From Desulfosporosinus shakirovi (GTDB lineage: Bacteria; Bacillota; Desulfitobacteriia; Desulfitobacteriales; Desulfitobacteriaceae), in the NCBI RefSeq assembly GCF_020595055.1, contig NZ_JAJDOO010000023.1, forward strand, positions 1 through 64,000: a DNA stretch of 64,000 nt, given 5' to 3'. Position 1 is the stretch's first letter, and each line of letters starts with the position of its first letter. The notes beneath the pieces are model-generated. The model worked only from the letters and a program-made list of their open reading frames with translations, did no database searches and was not told where the DNA came from. Positions 9,024-17,418 of the stretch are shown piece by piece. A program made the translations under genes and the position numbers.

Positions 9024-9770
9024 TCAGGCCTTGATTGGCAACAGCTTTACACTTCCCCAGACCGCTAAACGGTCATCTTTGATGACCAAGATACCCGTAA
9101 CTCCTTCAATCTGAGATGCAAATGCAATGGCCCTTTCTAAATCATCCGCCGTCTGAACAAGGTTCCCAGTTGCAGTAGCAACAGCATCCGCTAAAGGCAC
9201 CGAGGGAGAAAGCACGACTACGGCGTCAGCTTTGCCATAGCTAAAGGAATGACCTACTTTACCAGATGAAGTACATATTCCTAGCGGAGTTTGTTTGGAA
9301 CTGATTTCAATTGCAACACGATTAGACAGCGGTGAATCCCCTGCAAAAATCCCGACTTTGCGAATCCGGCTTGTACGCATGAAGATATCCCCACCGTTTT
9401 CTACGATCACATCCCGGGAGCGCTTCGCAATAAATTTCCCAACCCACTCTGCCACTGCTCCTGCAACCGCGGCCATCGGCCCAACTCCAGCAAGTCTCCC
9501 GGCCTCCGCCATACTCTTAACAATTATTGGAGCATCTGACAAAACTGTATATGGAGTTAAAGAGCTTGCAAAACCAGGATCCTTTTGAATATAGTCTTCT
9601 AGCGGTCTGCGACAGTCTCGAATGATTTCTGCTACCCACTCAACCAGTTCGGAAGTAAATCGTTCTTTCCGTATACCAATATCCAAATCAGTTTCTCTTA
9701 CGGCAAGCTGGAAATGAACTAAATCCTCTTGACGATGATCTTGGCGATAACTGCGTTCCGTAAAATCCAA
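9024..9770 (-). CDS. UPF0280 family protein (ApbE-like fold), homocysteine synthesis
   Basis: A 248-residue UPF0280/COG2122 protein, related to the ApbE flavin transferase fold. Family features are GPMAAVAGAVAEWV, IVENGGDIFMR and a TSSGKVGHSFSYGKADAV block. In Methanosarcina the homologue takes part in sulfide assimilation into homocysteine together with the DUF39 and NIL-ferredoxin proteins, the same two genes that lie just upstream here. The start is a TTG at 9770 overlapping the upstream stop, with GGAGG about 11 bases before it. Third gene of the SAM-riboswitch operon. Confidence 0.85.
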   Translation of the reverse strand: MDFTERSYRQDHRQEDLVHFQLAVRETDLDIGIRKERFTSELVEWVAEIIRDCRRPLEDYIQKDPGFASSLTPYTVLSDAPIIVKSMAEAGRLAGVGPMAAVAGAVAEWVGKFIAKRSRDVIVENGGDIFMRTSRIRKVGIFAGDSPLSNRVAIEISSKQTPLGICTSSGKVGHSFSYGKADAVVVLSPSVPLADAVATATGNLVQTADDLERAIAFASQIEGVTGILVIKDDRLAVWGSVKLLPIKA

Positions 9771-10172
9771 TTACAGACGAACCTCCATAGCCCACATTGG
9801 GCAGACTTTCACACATAGTTGGCAAAAAACACATTGATCCCCATCAAAGCGTACTTCCATAGATGGGCGTTCCATATATAAGGCACCTGTTGGGCAAACC
9901 CCTGTACATGCTCCACACATGACACATTTTTCATCATTTCGCACGATTTCCTGAGTGAGATTCTGTACCGAAACTCCTAAATTACGCAAATAATTAAGCC
10001 CGTCTTCACTTTGATCTCCGGTAACCTCTAAGATCATCGCACCTTCTTTTTGAGGGTTGACGTCTGCTTTCACAATATTAACCACTAAATCATAATCCTT
10101 AACCAAACGATAAACAATGGGTTTTACCGAGATATCTGTTCCAAAACGCAACACTATTCTCTTTGGCGACAC
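9771..10172 (-). CDS. NIL-domain 4Fe-4S ferredoxin, homocysteine synthesis
   Basis: About 133 residues: an N-terminal NIL/ACT-like domain (about 1-75) followed by two 4Fe-4S motifs, CVMCGACTGVCP and CVFCQLCVKVCP. The partner in methanogens acts with the DUF39 protein to turn aspartate semialdehyde plus sulfide into homocysteine. I prefer the GTG at 10172, about 9 bases after AAAGGAGG, over the TTG at 10181 that nearly touches the site. It is tightly packed between its two operon partners. Confidence 0.85.
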   Translation of the reverse strand: MSPKRIVLRFGTDISVKPIVYRLVKDYDLVVNIVKADVNPQKEGAMILEVTGDQSEDGLNYLRNLGVSVQNLTQEIVRNDEKCVMCGACTGVCPTGALYMERPSMEVRFDGDQCVFCQLCVKVCPMWAMEVRL

Positions 10173-10177
10173 AATAA

Positions 10178-11374
10178 TCAATCCTCCTTTATACTGTGAG
10201 CGGTAAAGCCATCAGCGGGTGAGGGAAGAGTTTTGACTGGTTCAGTCAACTGAAATTCCCCTTTCTGAATCCACCCTTTTAAGGTTGCAGCGATTTCACG
10301 AGCCCGAGGCATACTTGACAAAGGAGCAGTAGATATTTCCTTGCCATTGACAGTGATCTTCCCACTCTTAAGGTCTGCATAACTGACATATCCCAGATTA
10401 CCCGGTGTAAACGAAGGATACGCTTCTCCATAGTCGACAACGGGTGCAAATAGCTCTTCATCCTTTTTAGCGGCATACCGAGCAATTTCTTCATTTAGAA
10501 TCGGTATGGGTATGCCAATTCCAACACTTAGCGTTGCACCATATCCTAGATAACTTGTACCCACAAGCCATCGCGGGTTCATCTGTTTTAGATCCCCAGT
10601 GACGGCCAGTGTCCCTCCTGCACTGCCTAGTTCTTTTCCCTCAACATCAATCATCGATGGAAAATGTTGAGTGCCATTCCACGCAACATATCCGATCCCG
10701 CCGCCGAGAAAGATCTTAGTTCCCACTCCAATTGTCTTAAAATGTGGATCTTTCAAAAGTGGACTCAGTTGTCCGGCAGTAGAATAATTGGCGTTTCCCA
10801 TATGAGGTTTGATCATTCCCATATATGTGTAAATGGTACGATTAGTTAAATTTACCGCACAGTTATAGTTCTGATAGGCATTTCGAGGATTAAATAGAAT
10901 AGCCTCATTTATATCATCAAGGGTTATGGTTGTTTCTAGATTTCTACGCGGGTAACAGTCTGTACCATATGCCAGCGCTTTTAGTTTAACTGGCTTACGA
11001 GCAACGAGGTCCGCAATTACATGACCCCCGCCATATCTAAATTCACCTGGATAGTTGCTGTTTAGCGGGTCATCTTCGTGCATCTCAGTTGCCCCGATAT
11101 AAGCGTCAACAGCAGCAATCCCTGTATAAGCGGCAACACCGTTCAGCCAAACTTTCTGCATTTTCATCCGTGGCTTCGTGTGCCCGAAACTTAAAAAGGC
11201 ACCTGAGGAACACATTGGAGCAAAAGTGCCGGTTGTTACCACATCAACTTCTTGAGCTGCTTTGGTAAGGCCTTTTTCTTCCACCAGGGTAATAAGCTCT
11301 TCGGCAGTCACAACAATTGCTTTTCCTGCTTTGATTTTAGTATTGATTTCTGCGTAAGTCTTTTCAACACTCAT
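10178..11374 (-). CDS. Homocysteine biosynthesis protein, DUF39/COG1900
   Basis: A 398-residue DUF39 protein. Family stretches include TGTFAPMCSSGAFLSFGH, YPGEFRYGGGHVIADLV, LFNPRNAYQNYNCAVN and IFLGGGIGYVAWNGTQH. The C44-type cysteine in PMCSSG is the likely nucleophile or sulfur carrier; that is an inference. Members make homocysteine from aspartate semialdehyde and sulfide, bypassing homoserine activation. The ATG at 11374 follows GGAGGTGGAG at good distance; an in-frame GTG lies at 11386. The SAM-I riboswitch upstream ties it to methionine/SAM status. Confidence 0.88.
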   Translation of the reverse strand: MSVEKTYAEINTKIKAGKAIVVTAEELITLVEEKGLTKAAQEVDVVTTGTFAPMCSSGAFLSFGHTKPRMKMQKVWLNGVAAYTGIAAVDAYIGATEMHEDDPLNSNYPGEFRYGGGHVIADLVARKPVKLKALAYGTDCYPRRNLETTITLDDINEAILFNPRNAYQNYNCAVNLTNRTIYTYMGMIKPHMGNANYSTAGQLSPLLKDPHFKTIGVGTKIFLGGGIGYVAWNGTQHFPSMIDVEGKELGSAGGTLAVTGDLKQMNPRWLVGTSYLGYGATLSVGIGIPIPILNEEIARYAAKKDEELFAPVVDYGEAYPSFTPGNLGYVSYADLKSGKITVNGKEISTAPLSSMPRAREIAATLKGWIQKGEFQLTEPVKTLPSPADGFTAHSIKED

Positions 11375-11442
11375 AACTATCTCCACCTCCAGATTTATTG
11401 AGCCAGTAGATTAACTGTTAATACTCATGGAATTTTTCCACT

Positions 11443-11473
11443 AGAAAAGACCTCTTCTGTGATAGAAGAGGTC
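11443..11473 (-). terminator. SAM-riboswitch expression-platform terminator
   Basis: A 10-bp perfect stem GACCTCTTCT/AGAAGAGGTC with a 5-base loop followed by TTTTCT on the minus strand. It lies between the S-box aptamer and the first gene, where SAM-dependent termination would occur. Confidence 0.85.
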
Positions 11474-11495
11474 AAAATTTCATTATTCGACACTC

Positions 11496-11628
11496 CTCTT
11501 ATCTGCCAGGAAAATCTTCTCCTGCAAGAATTAGCACCATGCTTTCTCCACGCTAAGACATAAATCGCGCGTATCAAGCTGGTTGCCGGGTTTCATAGGG
11601 CTAGTCCCTCCACCACTCCGGATAAGAG
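11496..11628 (-). promoter_or_regulatory. SAM-I (S-box) riboswitch aptamer
   Basis: Read on the minus strand the consensus blocks are all there: P1 arm CTCTTATC, then GAGTGGTGGAGGGA, CCCTATGAAACCCGGCAACC, GGTGCTAATTC, and the closing GATAAGAG. The P1 arms (11621-11628 and 11496-11503) pair perfectly. It precedes the DUF39/NIL/UPF0280 operon, so high SAM should shut off homocysteine synthesis by favouring the terminator. Confidence 0.95.
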
Positions 11629-11653
11629 CCTATTAATTTAATTCATTATGCTG

Positions 11654-11683
11654 AGTCTAACATTTAAGCTAATGTCCTGTCAA
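11654..11683 (-). promoter_or_regulatory. Putative promoter of the S-box operon
   Basis: On the minus strand TTGACA (11678-11683) is followed after 18 bases by TAGACT (11654-11659), about 25 bases before the aptamer. Motif reading only. Confidence 0.5.
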
Positions 11684-11938
11684 TATGATTTCTAGATGTT
11701 TTTCCCGATCTTAAATCAAATTAATTGTAAATTATTACATAAAATGAACATAATATAATCGACATATTCCTACATATAATAGTGTTAAGTTTATTCTCAT
11801 TTTCTTCATGTAGTTAGTCCTCTTCTTTGATCTCCTTAAAATTTAGGGAGATCTCTTTTCTATTGTGTTAGATTCATGTCAAGGTGCCCCGGGAAAGCAT
11901 ATTTTAAGAGAGAGTATTTTTCAGGGAGGTTAAAGAAG

Positions 11939-12499
11939 ATGATTAGTCCAACCCAACATGCGCCGGATTTTGAAGCAGAAGCATACGCCGGTGGCAACAA
12001 AGTGACGATCCGACTCAGTGATTTTCAAAACCAATGGGTTCTCTTATTCTTCTATTCGAGTGATTTCACCTTTGTCTGACCGACTGAATTGGCAGCCGTG
12101 GCTGCCCAGAAAAAAACATTCCAAGAACTTGGTGTTCAAGTTTTAGCCATTAGCACTGACAGCATTTATTCTCATAAAATCTTCGCGGAAACATCCCCCT
12201 CTGCACGCACCATAAATTATCCATTATTATCCGACCGTTCTCATTTCATAACTAATCAATACGGAGTCCTTAGAACAGACTTAGGAATTTCCTACCGAGC
12301 AACTTTTATTATTTCTCCTGATCGCCAAGTAAAGTACACCAGCCTCTATCCACCCGAGGTTGGTCGTAACGTCGCTGAGATTATTCGCGTTATTCAGGGA
12401 CTGATGTATGAAGAAACGACCGGGCTAGGTGTACCCGCGTACTGGCAACCTGGAATGACTGGAATCTTAAAAGATTTTAAATTCGTTGGGAAAATCTAA
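11939..12499 (+). CDS. Peroxiredoxin with in-frame TGA (selenocysteine) at the peroxidatic site
   Basis: Two abutting open frames in the same phase, separated only by TGA at 12077-12079, together make a 186-residue AhpC/TSA-type peroxiredoxin. The TGA falls in DFTFV-U-PTEL, where relatives have the peroxidatic cysteine, so it should encode selenocysteine. A hairpin follows 11 bases later, as in bacterial SECIS elements. The ATG at 11939 sits 8 bases after GGGAGGT. The reconstructed protein has no cysteine at all; the usual resolving-Cys region near the C-terminus reads GLGVPAYWQPG. It would therefore be a one-selenocysteine enzyme reducing peroxides with help from an outside thiol. A nonsense mutation is the less likely alternative. 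Confidence 0.88.
12080..12107 (+). promoter_or_regulatory. SECIS-like hairpin after the TGA codon
   Basis: A 6-bp GGCAGC/GCTGCC stem (12091-12106) closes a CGTG loop 11 bases after the TGA. Bacterial SECIS elements lie just downstream of UGA and carry G and U in a small apical loop bound by SelB; this hairpin fits in place and form. Confidence 0.75.
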
Positions 12500-12568
12500 T
12501 ACAAAGCTCAACATAAATATCTGTTCATAGGGTATCCTAAAGGTATTCCACCTTAAGGGAGGCTTTCT

Positions 12569-12700
12569 ATGGATCAGGATCAATCCCAACAAAACAAACG
12601 AAGGTTTCCAAAGCGTGAAGATCTGCCCTACAGTCATCAACCAGATCAAGATGGCAGAACTGATTATGGCAAAGATCAAGAGACAATCCATAAAGGATAA
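12569..12700 (+). CDS. Small hydrophilic protein of unknown function
   Basis: A 43-residue, Gln-, Asp- and Lys-rich protein (starts MDQDQSQQNKRRF, ends ETIHKG) with an AAGGGAGG site 6 bases before its ATG. It has no cysteine, signal or membrane segment. The composition is like that of small acid-soluble or disordered proteins of spore formers, but no family is recognised. Confidence 0.55.
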   Translation: MDQDQSQQNKRRFPKREDLPYSHQPDQDGRTDYGKDQETIHKG

Positions 12701-12756
12701 AAGTATCTCAAAAACTTGATATTTCCTTAAATATCTAATGTAAAAGGAGGAAACAC

Positions 12757-12852
12757 ATGTCTAATCGAGCAACCGATAAAGCGCAGACAGGTAAACCTGA
12801 TTGAGGTAAAAACTCTCCTTTCAAGAAAAAAACTCCTCAAAGCCGGGCATAA
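12757..12852 (+). CDS. Tiny protein, possibly extended through TGA
   Basis: After AAAAGGAGG an ATG at 12757 starts MSNRATDKAQTGKPD, then meets TGA at 12802-12804. The same frame stays open for 16 more codons (GKNSPFKKKTPQSRA) up to a TAA inside the following terminator. Either the product is only 15 residues, or the TGA is a mutated TGG or a decoded codon. No hairpin occurs at SECIS distance, so selenocysteine is doubtful here. Confidence 0.4.
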
Positions 12853-12865
12853 GCCCGGCTTTTCG
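12841..12865 (+). terminator. Intrinsic terminator
   Basis: AGCCGGGC-ATAA-GCCCGGCT stem followed by TTTCGTTT, ending the run of small genes after the peroxiredoxin. Confidence 0.85.
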
Positions 12866-12948
12866 TTTAAAAGAGATGTAATCTAAAAAAGCATTCTGAT
12901 ATAATGGAGTAGCCTAGACACTTTTCTGTCTAAGAATAAACAATTAAG

Positions 12949-13299
12949 GTGGTGGTAGTTATAAAAAAGATTGAAGCAATCATTAGACCAGAGAAACTTA
13001 ATGATGTAAAGATCGCTCTATCGGACCTGGGTGTTAATGGGATGACTGTCACTAACGTTTCGGGGTTTGGAAATCAAAAGGGCTACACTCAAATTTACCG
13101 CGGTCAAGAAATCATCACAAAGCTTTTAGCAAAGATAAAACTGGAAGTAGTGGTTTCATCTAAGAAAACAGATGAAGTCATCGAAGCCATTGTTAATACA
13201 TCGAAAACCGGTGAATTTGGAGATGGTAAAATCTTCGTTTATGACGTAGTGGATTCAGTCCGCATTCGAACAGGCGAACACGGTGAGGCGGCTCTTTAG
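12949..13299 (+). CDS. P-II nitrogen regulatory protein
   Basis: A P-II (GlnB/GlnK) protein of about 112-116 residues. It starts KKIEAIIRPEKL, carries the T-loop GNQKGYTQIYRGQEI with the modifiable tyrosine, and ends with GKIFVYDVVDSVRIRTGEHGE, the family's C-terminal signature. It senses 2-oxoglutarate and ATP/ADP and usually controls AmtB. The start is odd: typical proteins begin MKKIEA, but here the codon is ATA, so translation must begin at one of the GTG codons at 12949 or 12952. It converges on amt, and the two stop codons overlap. Confidence 0.88.
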   Translation: MVVVIKKIEAIIRPEKLNDVKIALSDLGVNGMTVTNVSGFGNQKGYTQIYRGQEIITKLLAKIKLEVVVSSKKTDEVIEAIVNTSKTGEFGDGKIFVYDVVDSVRIRTGEHGEAAL

Positions 13300-14554
13300 A
13301 TATACACATTTTCGCTAAGTTCAAAGTCTGGATAGGCCTTTTCTCTATGTTGAGTTAAATCCAGTCCATTAACTTGTTCGTCATCGCTTGCTCTAAGGGG
13401 GGTAATCAAGGCTATTCCCTTTAGAATGAGAAACGTCATCATTCCAGCAAATATATATGTAGCTAACACCGCAAGTAATTGTAATAAAATCGGTTCAAAT
13501 CCGCCTCCATTGATCCAACCGTTTTTTCCTTGTGGGTTAAGGCTTAAATCAGCAAAAATCCCGGTAGCAATTGTCCCCCATGTTCCTCCAATTCCATGAA
13601 TTCCGAAGACATCTAATGCATCGTCATATCCTAGCTTTGCTTTAAGAATGCTGACTGCTAAATAACATACTCCTTCCGCGATAAATCCGATAAGCAGAGC
13701 ACTAACCGTCGAGACATATCCCGCTGCTGGTGTGATGGCTACCAGAGCAGAAATAATCCCACTGACCGCACCGAAGACGGTTATTTGGCGACGATGAATC
13801 CATTCAACCAGCGCCCATCCGATCATGCCGGTTGCTCCGGCTATTTGAGTTGTAGCAAGCGCAAGTACCGCGACGCCATTTGCTCCCATTGCACCTCCGG
13901 CATTAAATCCAGACCAACCAAACCATAATAGCCCACCTCCAAAAAGAACGTTGGGCATATGATGGGGAATATTCCACTCATACCCTACCTTTAAACGCTT
14001 ACCTACTACAAATGCTGCTACTAATCCGGATACACCAGAAGCTACCTCAACGACCGTACCTCCCGCAAAATCCAATACTCCCAGATTGCGCATCCATCCG
14101 CCGAGTCCCCCACACCCAATGGGCCAGAGGTATATATACGAACGCGCTCCAAAGAATGATAAACAGTAAAAATGCTGTGAAACGCAATCTTTCTGCAGTT
14201 GCTCCACTTATCACAGCTGGTGTGATAATCGCAAACATTAGTTGGAATAGGAAGAATAATAAATGATGAATAGTCGGAGCATAGTCAGGGTTGGGAGAAA
14301 GCCCCACTCCTCTAAGTCCTATCAAGACCTCCTATTATATGACCGTGATCCGGTCCGAAAGCTAATGAGTATCCAAATAATACCCAAATAACGGTGACTA
14401 CCCCCATGGCAGCATAACTTTGCATCATAATGGAAAGCACATTGCGTTTTCTAACCATTCCCCCATAGAATAATGCCAGGCCGGGCGTCATTAGAAAAAC
14501 TAGCAGAGTACATATAACCAGGAAAGCAATATCCCCAGTATTTAATGCTGTCAT
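13296..14554 (-). pseudogene. amt: Ammonium transporter Amt with two frameshifts
   Basis: Three minus-strand frames assemble into one Amt protein. 14554-14312 gives TGDIAFLVICTLLVFLMTPGLALFYGGMVR. 14325-14047 continues GLRGVGL...HWVWG. 14200-13296 finishes GWMRNLGVLDFAGGTVV through the histidine-containing FGIHGIGGTWG to the tail. The first break is near 14320, where a WIGLRGVG-type stretch has lost bases. The second is a GGGGG run near 14110 where four Gs would restore frame. Either the gene is dead or the assembly has errors. An Amt gene next to P-II is the standard pairing. Confidence 0.85.
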
Positions 14555-14629
14555 TATTAATCCTCCTCGTCTCTTTAAACTTACTAAATAATACCCTAGT
14601 GAACTTTGATTGGCTAAGAATAAAAAAAA

Positions 14630-14669
14630 GGCTCTAAAAGAGCGTTTTAATAAACGCCGTTTTAGAGCC
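14630..14669 (-). terminator. Terminator between the EamA gene and amt
   Basis: GGCTCTAAAA/TTTTAGAGCC outer stem with a GCGTTT/AAACGC inner stem, followed on the minus strand by eight T's. It ends the EamA transcript just before the amt gene. Confidence 0.85.
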
Positions 14670-14775
14670 TCTTTGCTCTCTAGATCCTGCCATTTGCTGT
14701 TAACTTTATTATAGTTGTCAAAAATAAAAGTGTCTATAGATTTTCAGATTTACTAGTATTCACAAAGTATAATGC

Positions 14776-15675
14776 TTACTTGATAAATAAAAGGGAAACT
14801 CCTCCCAGAGTTATTATTGCTCCAAAAATCTCTCTTGGTAATACCTTTTCTTTAAAGACAAAGATTGACATTGGGATAATAAGTATAGGCGTAATTGAGG
14901 TTATTGTCGATACAATTCCTGTTGGTGCGTGCTGTACAGCCAACAGGCCTAATGAGACTCCTATAAAAGGACCAAAAATCGACCCTATGGAGATATATTT
15001 CATCGCCTGCATATCTTTCACAGCTGAATATACTCTTTTCCAATTTTTCGTTATCGTAATTACGAGACCAAATCCTATAATAGCTGAGATAATGCGAATT
15101 TGAGTTGCTGCAAAAGCATTGTAAGAGCCCATGCCAAATTTGCTAAAAACAAGTCCAAAAGCTTGTCCTAAAGCACCAATAAGGGCGTATACTAACCCTT
15201 TTATCGGATAAGAAAACTTAACCATCCTGTTCTCTGGATTTCTAGTCAAGATGACCAAGGCGATCCCACTAATCGTCAGCATCATACCAGTTAAACCTAA
15301 TAATGAAATTCTTTCCCTCATCATTATAAAACCAGTTATAGCTGTGATAGGTGGTACGGCTGACATAATTAACATCGACAGACGCGAACCAATTAATACA
15401 AACGCCTGAAATAAAAACAAATCTCCGATTACAAAGCCAATTATTCCCGAAATGAATAACCAGAACCAGGTTGAACCTGAGGCATCCAGTGGAAGCAACA
15501 TTCCTCGAGTAAATAAATTAAAGACAGAAATTAAGAGTAAGGCTATGACAAGTCTAATTAGATTTACTGATATTGAACCCACTCTTTTTCCTGCTAATTC
15601 AAATGCAACTGCTGTAATAGTCCAACACAACGCAGTTACGAGTGCAGCAATTTCTCCTAAATGTGATTGGAACAT
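14776..15675 (-). CDS. EamA/DMT-family transporter
   Basis: A 299-residue membrane protein with about ten hydrophobic segments arranged as two EamA repeats of five. The first starts HLGEIAALVTALCWTITAVAFELAGK, the second KGLVYALIGALGQAFGLVFSKFGM. The pattern is that of drug/metabolite exporters (RhaT/YdcZ-like superfamily). The substrate cannot be read from sequence. It is a single-gene unit bounded by a terminator on its left. Confidence 0.85.
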   Translation of the reverse strand: MFQSHLGEIAALVTALCWTITAVAFELAGKRVGSISVNLIRLVIALLLISVFNLFTRGMLLPLDASGSTWFWLFISGIIGFVIGDLFLFQAFVLIGSRLSMLIMSAVPPITAITGFIMMRERISLLGLTGMMLTISGIALVILTRNPENRMVKFSYPIKGLVYALIGALGQAFGLVFSKFGMGSYNAFAATQIRIISAIIGFGLVITITKNWKRVYSAVKDMQAMKYISIGSIFGPFIGVSLGLLAVQHAPTGIVSTITSITPILIIPMSIFVFKEKVLPREIFGAIITLGGVSLLFIK

Positions 15676-15951
15676 TTCTCTTCCTCTATTCCATTTTAGC
15701 TCAATTGTTAACCTCTTTAACTCAGCAATTATAACATAGTTAATTATATATTAAACCCTCTACTCAGGTAGCAAATTCAATTTTTACACATTATCTTACA
15801 CAACTTTCATACTACTTTTATCCAGAAAAATTATTCAAATTCTACTACTATAATAAACCATTAAAGGCTTTCGGCATTTGTCGTTGCCTAAGCCTTATCT
15901 TGTCATAGAATTAATTTCTTGTTAAATAATTTCGTATTACTATATATTAAG

Positions 15952-17265
15952 TTATTTCCCATTGAAATAATTCGAAATAATTTGGGATATCTTCCTCAAT
16001 ATAGATGTTTCCTCACTGTCTGATATCGTCTCCTTAGCCATTTCACCGTAGATTCTGACTACATCCTGGCCGTACCCATTCCCTGGAACTGCCCAACGGC
16101 CGTTAAGATCCTCCCAGTTTGGACAACTTCCTCTCTCAACCAAATCAAAGCGAGGATCTACTTTCTGTACTTCTACAGGCAGAGGTTGCGTTGTGGCGTA
16201 TGCAAAGAGGTGTTCTAAGTGGGCCAACACGCCTTCTTCCTGTGAAGAAAACGACGCACCTTGAACCCCATTTCCAACAGCTCCGATTCCAGCGAAGTTG
16301 TTTTGATCTGCCTTTACAATCCCAGTATATCTTAGGTAGCCAGTTTCTCGTATCATTTGGGCTACTGCGTAACCCCATCTTATGCCAAGAATTTCTCCAT
16401 TCTTCTTGTAGAAGTGAATAATATCTGGTGCATTAGAATTATTCTTCAACAAAAACTGTCTACACTGTTCAATTGTAATGGTTTCTTCACCCATAATTTG
16501 AGTTCTCGAAACATTTGAGTTAGCCGCATACTCAAAGACGTTTATATTATCGGTCGTTCGCTGTACCACCCCCCCTAAAGATCGCCCGCTGTCAACTGCT
16601 TTTTTCACCTCAGTAATTGCGCTCTCTTGAGAACTTAAAGCCATAGTCTGCTTGCCATCTAAAATGACACGATACATGACACTAGGGGTTGGTTGCGTTG
16701 AACTTGCTTCCTTGTATAAAATCCCAAAGTAATCACAAATCCCTTTAGCGTGAGCTATTGCAAGCGCCTGACGAAAAATGGGTTCCTTTAATTTTGCCGC
16801 ATCGGTTGCTGTATCGACAAACCCATTTTCCGTTAAAATTGCAGGCATACTTGTTTCCCTAAGCACCATGACATTCTGAGTTTTTACTCCACGGTTTGCC
16901 CAGCCACCAACCTGAACAAGGTATGGCAAGACCTTGTTGGCTGCTATTTCCGCTCGTCCACCAGTACTTATAACGAGTACCTCAACCCCTGTGCCCCCAC
17001 CAGCATTTATATGGACCCCAACAAATAGATCTGCTTTTCCTAATTCTGCGCTGTTAACTCGCGCTCCCAAATCTCCTTTTTGGTCATTCTCATAATGCCC
17101 AGGAGCATAGTCTCCGTCACGAGTCAGAATAACACTTATACCGTTGAACTCAAGCAATGGCTTTAATTTAAGGCATACGTCCAGTGTTAAATCCTTCTCT
17201 TTCAGTCCGTTTCCGATACCCCCTGGATCATAACCGCCATGCCCTGGATCAATACATACTTTCAT
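15952..17265 (-). CDS. N-acetylmuramoyl-L-alanine amidase with glucosaminidase domain
   Basis: A 437-residue two-domain peptidoglycan hydrolase. Residues 1-180 are an Amidase_3 domain with zinc-ligand motifs DPGHGG (H9), KEKDL (E23), GVHINAG and the catalytic LTENGF. Residues about 190-250 are a linker of unknown fold. Residues about 265-425 are a glucosaminidase-type domain, with MIRETGYLRYTG carrying the likely catalytic Glu, then NNFAGIGA. The start has a GGGGAGG site. No signal peptide is visible, so it may be released by lysis, act in spore development, or be a phage-derived lysin. Confidence 0.88.
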   Translation of the reverse strand: MKVCIDPGHGGYDPGGIGNGLKEKDLTLDVCLKLKPLLEFNGISVILTRDGDYAPGHYENDQKGDLGARVNSAELGKADLFVGVHINAGGGTGVEVLVISTGGRAEIAANKVLPYLVQVGGWANRGVKTQNVMVLRETSMPAILTENGFVDTATDAAKLKEPIFRQALAIAHAKGICDYFGILYKEASSTQPTPSVMYRVILDGKQTMALSSQESAITEVKKAVDSGRSLGGVVQRTTDNINVFEYAANSNVSRTQIMGEETITIEQCRQFLLKNNSNAPDIIHFYKKNGEILGIRWGYAVAQMIRETGYLRYTGIVKADQNNFAGIGAVGNGVQGASFSSQEEGVLAHLEHLFAYATTQPLPVEVQKVDPRFDLVERGSCPNWEDLNGRWAVPGNGYGQDVVRIYGEMAKETISDSEETSILRKISQIISNYFNGK

Positions 17266-17418
17266 GTCAAAACCTCCCCTTTCACTCTATTCAACGAGAT
17301 TGGGAAGTGTTACAAACTTCGTGGTTTTTTTTGCTACAAGCAGGTATTCCATAAGATATGACGAATAGTTAATTCTATTATAAAACACAATCAAATTAAG
17401 GACGGTGTATTTGTAACA

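Noticed and set aside
12467-12691. Minus-strand frame across the end of the peroxiredoxin
   Set aside because: It covers the peroxiredoxin's end and a better-supported small plus-strand gene; no ribosome site.
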